DNA from: an uncultured Erysipelotrichaceae bacterium | GTDB lineage: Bacteria; Bacillota_I; Bacilli_A; Erysipelotrichales; Erysipelotrichaceae | Assembly: GCA_944325295.1 (NCBI GenBank) | Contig: CALUZL010000067.1 | Span: forward strand, 1 to 17,506 | Length of the DNA: 17,506 nucleotides | Direction: 5' to 3' | Part shown: positions 7,401-14,143 of the stretch, piece by piece | How positions within the stretch are numbered: the first letter of the stretch is position 1 | Layout of the letters: each line of letters starts with the position of its first letter | Made by a program: the position numbers and the translations under genes | The notes under the pieces: generated by a model | Told to the model about the DNA's origin: nothing | Databases searched by the model: none | Seen by the model: the letters and a program-made list of their open reading frames with translations, nothing else

Positions 7401-8225
7401 TGTACCGATCTCCAAAAGCTTTTTCAGACGGTTATTACGCGTGATGACACGCCGATAGAGATCGTTGAGATCACTGGTCGCAAAACGGCCACCGTCAAGC
7501 TGCAACATCGGTCTTAGATCCGGTGGGATGACCGGCAGATTGGTCAGGACCATCCATTCCGGCTTGTTGTCAGAGTCGACAAAGGCATTGATCGTCTCTA
7601 AGCGCTTGATGAGCTTTTTGCGCTTGTCACCCTGCGCCTTTTTGAGTTCTTCTTTGATCTCCGCCTGTTCTTTTTTGACATCGACTTGTTCTAATAAGAC
7701 CTTGATCGCCTCAGCGCCCGTCTGAGCGACGAAAGCATCTTCACCATAGAGGATCTTATTTTCGCGATACTCCCTTTCGGAAAGTATCTGTTTGTATTGT
7801 AAAGGTGTCTCCTTGGGATCGGTTATGATCCAAGATACGAAGTAGACGACCTCTTCTAAGGCTTTGGGTTGGATATTGAGCACAAGACCGATACGGGAAG
7901 GGATGCCCTTCAGATACCAGATATGGGCAACAGGAGCCGCTAAAGCGATATGGCCCATGCGCTCTCTTCTGACCGAAGATTTGGTGATCTCGACACCGCA
8001 ACGGTCACAGATGACGCCCTTATAGCGGACTTTCTTATACTTTCCGCAATAGCACTCCCAGTCCTTGGTCGGACCAAAGATCCGCTCACAGAAAAGACCA
8101 TCTCTTTCCGGTTTTTGACTACGGTAGTTGATAGTTTCCGGCTTTGTGACTTCTCCATGTGACCATTCTAAGATCCTTTCCGGAGAGGCAAGGCCAACTT
8201 GCAATGCTTCAAATTGTTTAGCCAT
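4431..8225 (-). CDS. rpoC: DNA-directed RNA polymerase subunit beta' (RpoC)
   Basis: 1264 residues, near the roughly 1200 of other Bacillota. It forms half of the RNA polymerase active-site cleft. Visible: N-terminal zinc ribbon Cys58-x-Cys60 ... Cys73-x-x-Cys76; the lid/rudder and switch region around LLGKRVDFSGRSVIAVGPDL (330-349); the absolutely conserved NADFDGDQ (446-453) whose three Asp hold catalytic Mg; the second zinc site Cys850, Cys926, Cys933, Cys936; and the trigger-loop sequence QLTMRTFHTGG (967-977). All key residues are present. The start is ATG 8225 (MAKQFEAL), preceded by GAGGAGGAAT; an upstream in-frame ATG at 8240 lies inside rpoB and before that site, so I reject it. The rpoB stop codon is 1 nt upstream, so translation is probably coupled. 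Last gene of the operon; its TAA abuts the terminator at 4402-4428. Confidence 0.98.
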   Translation of the reverse strand: MAKQFEALQVGLASPERILEWSHGEVTKPETINYRSQKPERDGLFCERIFGPTKDWECYCGKYKKVRYKGVICDRCGVEITKSSVRRERMGHIALAAPVAHIWYLKGIPSRIGLVLNIQPKALEEVVYFVSWIITDPKETPLQYKQILSEREYRENKILYGEDAFVAQTGAEAIKVLLEQVDVKKEQAEIKEELKKAQGDKRKKLIKRLETINAFVDSDNKPEWMVLTNLPVIPPDLRPMLQLDGGRFATSDLNDLYRRVITRNNRLKKLLEIGTPAIIVQNEKRMLQEAVDALIDNGRRSAPIKGAGNRVLKSLSHSLKGKQGRFRQNLLGKRVDFSGRSVIAVGPDLKMYQCGIPREMAIQLYKPFVINEIVNKELAPNHKNAERMIDRADPAIWDVLEEVMDNHPVFLNRAPTLHRLGIQAFKPKLVEGRAIRLHPLVCTAFNADFDGDQMAVHLPLSEKARAEAEILMLASNNILGPKDGKPIVTPSQDMVLGNFYLNMEEKAEEFYEKADQIEALGDHEAAEMWRHFGDMEGHVFKDFNEVMMAYGDKKVHLHTRIAIPGIALKKSCFSKKQNSMYLITTVGKLIFNSRFPSDFPYVNFVSESNLKATPDSDFVPMGTNIKEYIAAQPLKGEFKKKDLSAVIAEVFNRYRTEGSAPILDSIKDLGFEYSTVAGMTVSLSDINVAPHKEKYVNEAKEKADVLQNLLKRGLLTPAEWEKHFSKLWADTKDIIGDEVMNNLPRKSPINMMAVSGARGNKSHFTQLAGMRGLMARPTQSKSKKEYQPSIIEVPIYSSFREGLNVSEFFISTHGVRKGLTDTALKTAESGYLTRRLVDVAQDVIISEDDCHTDRGYYVEDIIDNKDNNKIESLFDRIVGRYAKEAVTDPKTGEIIVDEEEFIDDDKARQIVEAGVKGVYIRNTFTCRSKTGICRKCYGRNMATGKLVENGEAVGIMAAQSIGEPGTQLTMRTFHTGGVASGNDGDITQGLPRVEELFEARRPKHPAVLAKIDGEITAIEEMENHTGYVITVANEKDTIDHKCNLASAIRSWLKVGSKVKAGDKLTEGNIDPKELLEIAGVQAVQNYILKEVKKVYSAQGIDISDKHIEVIIRQMLKKVVVIESGDTNLSVGQALSLRKLNRINEELLTEFKVPAKFGPLLLGISKSSVETDSFLSAASFQETTRVLTDAAVNGKVDKLVGLKENVIIGKLIPAGTGSKFERETTREVSERAQELKELRIAKTQAHRDAQNELMPKEVTEGGNLQ

Positions 8226-8226
8226 C

Positions 8227-11200
8227 CTATTCCTCCTCATCTAAACCAAGACCGCTGACTGCAGCTTCTTGTACTTCTTCATCACCGTCTGCATCGACGA
8301 TCATCATGCCCTCTGTCGTATCGACGACTTGAGCATTGTCCTTGTTTGTATCAGCAGACTCTTCTTCATCATCGCCGGTATCAGACAAGATGATCTCGTT
8401 GCCGGCGCCATCAAGCATCTTGACATCGATCGCCAAGGCCTGAAGTTCGTTCTTTAAGACCTTGAAAGACTCCGGAATACCCGGTTCGGGGATATCCTTG
8501 CCCTTGATGATCGCCTCATAAGTCTTGGTACGACCATTGATATCATCGGATTTGACCGTCAAGATCTCTTCGAGTGTATGGGCAGCGCCATAGGCTTCAA
8601 GAGCCCAGACTTCCATCTCACCAAAACGCTGACCGCCGTTTTGAGCTTTACCGCCGAGCGGCTGTTGCGTAACTAATGAATACGGACCGGTCGCACGGGC
8701 GTGAAGTTTATCATCGACCATGTGAGCTAACTTGATCATGTACATGACACCGACCGAAATCCGCTCATCATAAGCTTCACCGGTCTTGCCATCGCGCAAG
8801 ACGAGCTTACCGTCACCGGAAGTAGCAGCTTCTTCCATGATCGCTCTAAGTTCATCGTTATCGATACCGTCAAATACCGGCGTTGCGAATTTGACACCGA
8901 GTTTTTTGGCAGCCATCCCCAAATGGATCTCTAAGACCTGCCCGATATTCATACGCGAAGGAACACCAAACGGATTTAGCATGATGTCGACCGGCGTTCC
9001 ATCCGGCATAAACGGCATGTCTTCGACCGGCAAGATCTTCGAGATGACGCCCTTGTTTCCATGACGTCCGGCCATCTTATCGCCCTCTGAGATCTTACGC
9101 TTTTGAACGATGTAGACCTTGACGACACTGGTGACACCGGGATTCAGTTCATAACCTTCGGCTCTGGTAAAGACTCTGACCGAATGGACGATACCGGCTC
9201 CGCCATGAGGAACCCTTAGGGAATTGTCGCGAACTTCATTTGATTTCTCACCAAAGATCGCCAGCAAGAGTTTCTCTTCCGGTGAAGCATCGCTTTGACC
9301 TTTCGGCGTTACTTTACCGACCAAGATATCGCCTTCTTTGACTTCAGCACCGACCATGACGATACCACGAGAGTCAAGATTGCGGCAAGCAGCTTCGGAG
9401 ACGTTGGGGATATCACGAGTGATCTCTTCGCTTCCAAGCTTAGTATTTCGACATTCGATGCTGTACTCATCGATGTGGATCGATGTGTAGACATCGTCTT
9501 TGACCATTCGCTCCGACATGATGATGGCATCTTCGTAGTTGTAACCATGCCAGGTCATAAAGGCAATAGTCACATTTTGTCCAAGTGCCAGTTCACCGTT
9601 TTCCATCGACGGTCCATCAGCGATGATCGAGCCTTCCTTGACCTCTTCACCCAAAGAGACGATCGGACGATGATTGATACAAGTTCCGGCATTGGAACGA
9701 CGGAACTTTTCAAGATCGTATTCATGGTCACCATCTTCATTAGTCAAGACGATCTTCAAGGCGTCGACATAAGTGACTTTACCGTCTTCATGTGCGACAA
9801 CGGCACTTCCGGAGTCGTGAGCGATACGAGCTTCGATGCCGGTACCGACAAACGGACTGTGCGGATTTAAAAGCGGAACGGCCTGACGCTGCATGTTGGC
9901 ACCCATGAGGGCTCGGGAAGCGTCGTCATTCTCTAAAAACGGAATACAGGCTGCTGCCACTGAAACGATCTGTTTTGGCGATACGTCGGCAAGTTCGACA
10001 TCTTCGGCATTTGCCAAGATCGTCTCACCGGCTTTACGGGCGACGACTTGCTTGTTTGCCAGATGACCGTCTTGGACCTCGTTGGCTTGCGCGATGATGT
10101 AGTCGGCTTCTTCATCAGCCGCAAGATAGATATAATCTTCCGTTACCGTACCATCTTTTAAGACTTTGCGGTAAGGTGTTTCGATAAAGCCGTACTCATT
10201 GACTTTAGCGTAAGTCGTCAAGTAGGAGATAAGACCGATATTTTGACCTTCAGGGGTCTCGATCGGACAGATACGGCCATAGTGTGAGTTGTGGACGTCA
10301 CGGACTTCAAAACCGGCGCGCTCACGGGTGAGACCGCCCGGACCCAAAGCCGAGATACGCCGTTTGTTGGTAAGCTCGGCCAGCGGGTTTTGCTGGTCCA
10401 TGAACTGCGATAATTGTGAAGATGAGAAGAATTCTTTGATCGCACCGGTAAGCGGACGAATATTCGTCAGTGATTTTGGCGTCGCCGTCTCGACATCGAC
10501 GATCGACATCTTTTCTTTGACAGCCTTCTCCATCCTGCTAAGACCGATCCTGAACTGATTCTGGATCAATTCCCCGACCGTTCTGATCCGGCGATTGCCA
10601 AGCATATCGATATCATCAGTACTGCCGACGCCATCGAGCATCGTCAGACAATAACTGTAGAATGCGATCATGTCTGACATCGTTACACATTTTTTATGGT
10701 TCAATGGGTCGATACCGATAAGTCTGATCGAATGATCAGGAGCTTCCGGCGTTGTGACATTTGTGACCTGACAGGCACTTCCGACAAGCCAAGCCTCGAC
10801 CTTTTGATCGGATGCGACCATCTCCTTTAAAAGGGCTTCGTTGTCAAGGGAGACCATATAGGAATCCTCATCCGGAATATATCTGGGGATCATAAGCTCA
10901 TCATTGACGCGCAGATCACTGTTTTCAGAGTCGACTAAACGACCGATGACAAATAATCTTTGACCATAGTCAAGGACACTATTTATATCGTCTTTATCAA
11001 GTGTTACTCTTTGGGCGATGATCGAAGAGTAGATCTTGACATCGGTGACCTTCTTGCTTAAGATGTCGACATCTTTTGGTGTCAAGACGGTACCTGTCTC
11101 ATAGTTCAGATCATCATTTACAGCGATATCCGTCGCTAAGATCCTACCGACCAGAGCTTTTTTGTCCTTTGTCTTTACCGTTACCGTATCCGGATGTGAA

Positions 11201-12375
11201 AAGCGATGATTAAAGGGGAAAGCGAAGACGTGTGAGCCTTTGGCAAGCTCTTGACGCAGGATATTTCGCTCCTCTTTTGTGATCTTTGTTCCTTTTTTAT
11301 AGAGTTTTGTACCGTCAGCCTTATAGATGTCTTCGGCAAGGATATTACCCTCCATCCTGTCGACGACGTTGAGCTTTTTGGAAAGCTTGTAACGTCCGGC
11401 CTTGGTCAAATCATATTTCTTCTGATCGAAGAACTTGGCGTTGATCAGATTGATGGCACCATCCATCGTCGGCACTTCATCTGACTTCTGGTTTTCGTAA
11501 AGGTAGATCAGTGACTCATTGGTCGTCTTGACCTTATCAGCTTGCAAAGTATTGGTAAGCTCCTCATAACCGCCGAAAAATGAAGTGTATAACGCTTCAT
11601 AGATATTCAAAAATTCACGATCAGGATTTTCATTTATGAGATCTTCATGAACCGTAAGACTCATCGCTTCCAAGAATTTCTTGATCTCCTTTGTGTCATA
11701 GGCATCTTCACCTTTTTCCAAGTTGAGGGAAAAACCGATAGCCTTAAAAAGGATCGTCGACAAGATCTTCCGTTTGCGATCGACGCTCATATTCATAAGA
11801 CGGCCGTTAGCGGTCTTTTTCTCGTCGGTCATCACTTGTAACCAAGTACCTCTTGAGGGGATCAGTTCATGATTGAAGACTTCTCTTCCCGTCTTATCAT
11901 CGGTTGCCGTATCAAAATAAGCCCCCGGCGATCTGACGATCTGTGAGACGATGACTCTTTCGGCACCGTTTATGATGAAAGTGCCTGTTTCCGTCATCAT
12001 CGGAAAGTCGCCCAAAAAGACCTCTTCGGTTTTGGTGAAGAGTTCTCCGGTGCTTTCATTGACGATCTCAAGTTCCATCTTCGCTCTAAGCGGTGCTGCA
12101 AAGTTTACCTCACGATATTTGGATTCACTTGCACTATATTTAGGTTTGCCAAATTCATAATTGAGATATTTTAGACGGATATTGCCACTGTAGTTGCTGA
12201 TGGGATAGATATCTTCGAATACCTCTTTGATACCCTCTTCAACAAACCACTTGAAGGAATCGGTCTGAATCTCTACTAAGTTAGGCAGCGGCAGAGCACC
12301 ACTGACCTTTGAATAATCACGGCGAGTAGCATTTTTACCCAGTGCAGTAAGATGATAAGTTTGTTTAAGTGTCAT
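8227..12375 (-). CDS. rpoB: DNA-directed RNA polymerase subunit beta (RpoB), enlarged
   Basis: 1382 residues, clearly longer than the roughly 1180 of B. subtilis. Conserved blocks include the protrusion/lobe region, the rifampicin region SSQLSQFMDQQNPLAEL (652-668) then TNKRRISALGPGGL (669-682), IETPEGQNIGL (705-715), GYNYEDA, the KVTPKG and HGNKGVIS active-site blocks, and PFGVPSRMNIGQ near the C-terminus. Extra length is mainly in about 344-570, between the lobe and the GVG-TDDIDMLGNRR block. There, two similar modules occur in tandem (344-388 and 411-453, each I-LA-DI ... G-x-x-x-T ... L). The C-terminus ends in an acidic tail of about 60 residues. Position 670 is Asn where rifampicin-sensitive bacteria have His (E. 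coli 526), and 711 is Gln where Pro is usual (E. coli 567). ATG 12375 follows AAAGGA with a long 10-nt gap; ybxB ends 36 nt upstream. Confidence 0.97.
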   Translation of the reverse strand: MTLKQTYHLTALGKNATRRDYSKVSGALPLPNLVEIQTDSFKWFVEEGIKEVFEDIYPISNYSGNIRLKYLNYEFGKPKYSASESKYREVNFAAPLRAKMELEIVNESTGELFTKTEEVFLGDFPMMTETGTFIINGAERVIVSQIVRSPGAYFDTATDDKTGREVFNHELIPSRGTWLQVMTDEKKTANGRLMNMSVDRKRKILSTILFKAIGFSLNLEKGEDAYDTKEIKKFLEAMSLTVHEDLINENPDREFLNIYEALYTSFFGGYEELTNTLQADKVKTTNESLIYLYENQKSDEVPTMDGAINLINAKFFDQKKYDLTKAGRYKLSKKLNVVDRMEGNILAEDIYKADGTKLYKKGTKITKEERNILRQELAKGSHVFAFPFNHRFSHPDTVTVKTKDKKALVGRILATDIAVNDDLNYETGTVLTPKDVDILSKKVTDVKIYSSIIAQRVTLDKDDINSVLDYGQRLFVIGRLVDSENSDLRVNDELMIPRYIPDEDSYMVSLDNEALLKEMVASDQKVEAWLVGSACQVTNVTTPEAPDHSIRLIGIDPLNHKKCVTMSDMIAFYSYCLTMLDGVGSTDDIDMLGNRRIRTVGELIQNQFRIGLSRMEKAVKEKMSIVDVETATPKSLTNIRPLTGAIKEFFSSSQLSQFMDQQNPLAELTNKRRISALGPGGLTRERAGFEVRDVHNSHYGRICPIETPEGQNIGLISYLTTYAKVNEYGFIETPYRKVLKDGTVTEDYIYLAADEEADYIIAQANEVQDGHLANKQVVARKAGETILANAEDVELADVSPKQIVSVAAACIPFLENDDASRALMGANMQRQAVPLLNPHSPFVGTGIEARIAHDSGSAVVAHEDGKVTYVDALKIVLTNEDGDHEYDLEKFRRSNAGTCINHRPIVSLGEEVKEGSIIADGPSMENGELALGQNVTIAFMTWHGYNYEDAIIMSERMVKDDVYTSIHIDEYSIECRNTKLGSEEITRDIPNVSEAACRNLDSRGIVMVGAEVKEGDILVGKVTPKGQSDASPEEKLLLAIFGEKSNEVRDNSLRVPHGGAGIVHSVRVFTRAEGYELNPGVTSVVKVYIVQKRKISEGDKMAGRHGNKGVISKILPVEDMPFMPDGTPVDIMLNPFGVPSRMNIGQVLEIHLGMAAKKLGVKFATPVFDGIDNDELRAIMEEAATSGDGKLVLRDGKTGEAYDERISVGVMYMIKLAHMVDDKLHARATGPYSLVTQQPLGGKAQNGGQRFGEMEVWALEAYGAAHTLEEILTVKSDDINGRTKTYEAIIKGKDIPEPGIPESFKVLKNELQALAIDVKMLDGAGNEIILSDTGDDEEESADTNKDNAQVVDTTEGMMIVDADGDEEVQEAAVSGLGLDEEE

Positions 12376-12411
12376 AGTTGCGCCGTCCTTTCAAATAAAA
12401 TATCGTGCGAA

Positions 12412-13002
12412 CTAACGTGTAGCTTTGATCAGATAATGACCGTCTTCTTTTTTGAAGACCGTACACGTCTTAAATAGTTCTTTTAATCTTTCAAAGTGCG
12501 ACCTAGCTCCGTGTTTGATCTTTACCACGACGTATAATGACCCACCGATCCGTAAATTGTCGTGGGCTTTTTGATACATGCCGTATATTGCCGTTTTACC
12601 CGCTCTAATCGGCGGGTTTAAAATAACGGTATCAAATGTTTTATTTAAGCTAGAAATATCCTCACTCTGATATACCTCGACCGGTGTTCTATTCACTTTA
12701 CTGTTGATCTTTGCAAGATCGACTGCTCGTCTATTGATATCGACAAGGGTGAGATCATACTCCGGATGAAGCCGTTTGAGAATTATCCCGACCGGTCCCC
12801 ATCCGCAGCCATAATCCAAGATCTCTTTGCCAAGATCGAATTTTAAAACACCTGAAATCAATAAATAACTAGCATAGTCCATGGCCCCTCGGGAAAAGAC
12901 GCCATGGTCTGTCTTAAATATAAAGTTCTCATCACCCAGATGGTATGTGAATTCAGCGATCTCTGACTTCACATCGACATCTGAGTCAAAATAATGAGTC
13001 AT
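12412..13002 (-). CDS. ybxB: RsmC-like class I SAM-dependent methyltransferase (YbxB type)
   Basis: 196 residues: a single Rossmann methyltransferase domain. Motif I is ILDYGCGWGPVGI (61-73), which binds S-adenosylmethionine; LTLVDIN (84-90) supplies the acidic residue for the ribose; LNPPIRAGK (128-136) is the NPP(F/Y/I) motif of enzymes that methylate an exocyclic amino group of a base. These match the RsmC (16S rRNA m2G) group, and B. subtilis has the same small methyltransferase at the same place between rplL and rpoB. The target RNA is inferred, not shown. The start is ATG 13002. There is no Shine-Dalgarno: the rplL stop TAA, a second TAA and this ATG are directly consecutive, so expression probably depends on ribosomes re-initiating after rplL. 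Ends in TAG 36 nt before rpoB. Confidence 0.9.
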   Translation of the reverse strand: MTHYFDSDVDVKSEIAEFTYHLGDENFIFKTDHGVFSRGAMDYASYLLISGVLKFDLGKEILDYGCGWGPVGIILKRLHPEYDLTLVDINRRAVDLAKINSKVNRTPVEVYQSEDISSLNKTFDTVILNPPIRAGKTAIYGMYQKAHDNLRIGGSLYVVVKIKHGARSHFERLKELFKTCTVFKKEDGHYLIKATR

Positions 13003-13005
13003 TTA

Positions 13006-13377
13006 TTATTTAATTTCGACTGTAGCACCAGCTTCAACTAATTTCTTCTTGATTTCTTCAGCTTCGTCTGCACTGATATTTTCTTTGATCGGACTTGGAG
13101 CTTTATCGACTAAACCTTTAGCTTCAACTAAGCCAAGACCGGTGATCTCTCTGACGACTTTGATGACACCGACTTTTGAGGCACCGACATCGGTAAGGAT
13201 GACAGAAACTTCTGTTGGTGCAGCGGCAGCAGCATCAGCCGGAGCAGCAGCGACCGCAACCGGAGCAGCAGCTGTGACACCGAATTTTTCTTCGATCGCT
13301 TTAACGAGATCGTTCAACTCTAAAATTGTAGCTTCTTCTAAGTAAGATAGAATATCCTCATGTGTTAATTTTGCCAT
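13006..13377 (-). CDS. rplL: 50S ribosomal protein L7/L12
   Basis: 123 residues, the family's usual length. The N-terminal dimer/L10-binding helices (about 1-33), an Ala-rich flexible hinge (about 34-55) and the globular C-terminal domain with VGVIKVVREITGLGLVEAKGLV (68-89) are all present; the last binds translation factors. The protein forms the mobile ribosomal stalk as dimers on L10. ATG 13377 is preceded by AAGGAGG about 9 nt upstream. Eighteen nt separate it from rplJ. L12 is made in excess over L10; the good ribosome binding site fits that. It ends in two consecutive TAA codons running straight into the ybxB ATG. Confidence 0.97.
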   Translation of the reverse strand: MAKLTHEDILSYLEEATILELNDLVKAIEEKFGVTAAAPVAVAAAPADAAAAAPTEVSVILTDVGASKVGVIKVVREITGLGLVEAKGLVDKAPSPIKENISADEAEEIKKKLVEAGATVEIK

Positions 13378-13395
13378 TTTAATTTTCCTCCTTAA

Positions 13396-13956
13396 TTATG
13401 CTTGTTCAGCTTCTTCTTTTACTTCCTCAGTAGCAGTTTCTTCTTTAGCGACTACCTTGAATTCACCGCTCTCCTTAGCATCTGCAACTGCTTTAACGAC
13501 GCAGGCAAATGATCTTACCGGTGACTGTAAGACACTCATAAACATTGAGATCATACCGTCATGGTTAGGCAGATTGGCCAGTTCCTTCAATGTATCAAGT
13601 GATACGACTTTGCCCTCGACAAGACCGCTTTTGATGACTAATTTGTCATGAGTCTTTGCGAATTTTGACAATACTCTTGCCGGCGCTGTGGCATCATTTG
13701 CGAAGGCGATAGCGTTTGGACCTTTCAAGAATTCGTTGAGCTCGGTGTAACCTAATTGATCAACAGCTCTTTCGACCATCGTATTCTTGTACACCTTGAA
13801 GTCGACGTTTTCGCTTCTGAGGTTACGACGCAATTCTGTGATCTCAGCTACAGTCAAGCCACGATATTCAACGATAACGGTCGAATCAGCACTTTTGATC
13901 TGTTCAGCTATCTGTGATACCAATTCTTCTTTTTGACTTAATACAGCTTGATTCAT
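13396..13956 (-). CDS. rplJ: 50S ribosomal protein L10
   Basis: 186 residues. The N-terminal rRNA-binding domain contains VIVEYRGLTVAEITELRRNLR (27-47) and FKVYKNTM (53-60), typical of L10; the C-terminal helix that carries L12 dimers ends in a Glu/Ala-rich tail (EETATEEVKEEAEQA). The L10(L12) complex forms the stalk base and in Bacillota also binds its own leader RNA. ATG 13956 is preceded by AGAGG with a 5-nt gap. First gene of the operon, downstream of an L10-type leader and attenuator, so its product probably represses the whole transcript including, in part, rpoBC. Confidence 0.96.
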   Translation of the reverse strand: MNQAVLSQKEELVSQIAEQIKSADSTVIVEYRGLTVAEITELRRNLRSENVDFKVYKNTMVERAVDQLGYTELNEFLKGPNAIAFANDATAPARVLSKFAKTHDKLVIKSGLVEGKVVSLDTLKELANLPNHDGMISMFMSVLQSPVRSFACVVKAVADAKESGEFKVVAKEETATEEVKEEAEQA

Positions 13957-14092
13957 TTCTTCCTCTTTCTAGCTTCAATATTCCACACATATAAAACCTG
14001 TGCCCAAGAGCACAGGTAAAAATCATCAGATCTTTTTACCTCGGCAACATTATTAAGCTTTAGGGCCGTTGCTGTCTTGGGTATATTGATGC
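13957..14092 (-). promoter_or_regulatory. Ribosomal protein L10 leader (autogenous attenuator)
   Basis: 136-nt leader of the rplJ operon. The minus strand has AGACAGCAAC ... GTTGCCGAGG, the L10-leader pattern: GCAAC (14068-14072) pairs with GTTGC (14044-14048), with GCCGAGG at its edge. AGGTAAAAA (14033-14041) pairs with TTTTTACCT (14014-14022), a 9-bp antiterminator with a 10-nt loop. ACCT of that 3' arm is also the 5' arm of the terminator at 13996-14017, so the two exclude each other. CCCAAGA (14075-14081) can also pair with TCTTGGG (14003-14009) in the terminator loop. L10(L12) binding would tie up the AGG and so free the terminator; this is inferred from the known B. subtilis rplJ attenuator. 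Confidence 0.85.
13992..14017 (-). terminator. Attenuator terminator in the L10 leader
   Basis: Minus strand: ACCTGTGC, loop TCTTGG, GCACAGGT (14017 down to 13996), followed by TTTAT. The stem is a perfect 8 bp, G+C-rich at the top. The U tract is short, fitting partial rather than full termination ahead of essential genes. Confidence 0.75.
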
Positions 14093-14098
14093 TCAAAT

Positions 14099-14127
14099 AT
14101 TATAAGTTATCATTTCATCTCTTGCAA
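14099..14127 (-). promoter_or_regulatory. Promoter of the rplJ-rplL-ybxB-rpoB-rpoC operon
   Basis: Minus strand: TTGCAA (14122-14127), 17-nt spacer, perfect TATAAT (14099-14104). The start point is near 14092. It lies just downstream of the CdaR-like gene's stop codon at 14144, from which no terminator separates it. Confidence 0.75.
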
Positions 14128-14143
14128 GGCCTTATTTGAAAAT

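Noticed and set aside
8226..8240. rpoC start at ATG 8240
   Set aside because: It lies inside the end of rpoB, upstream of the strong GAGGAGG site that serves ATG 8225. RpoC proteins start near the MAKQFEAL-like sequence.
9295..9870. 191-residue open frame on the plus strand
   Set aside because: Antisense to conserved rpoB sequence, with no recognisable motif or ribosome binding site.
14000..14015. Second copy of the CdaR-like operator in the L10 leader (minus strand TGTGCTCTTGGGCACA versus TGTGCTCTGAGCACA)
   Set aside because: The similarity is striking, but this sequence is fully explained as the attenuator stem-loop, has a different centre and one arm mismatch; probably coincidence.
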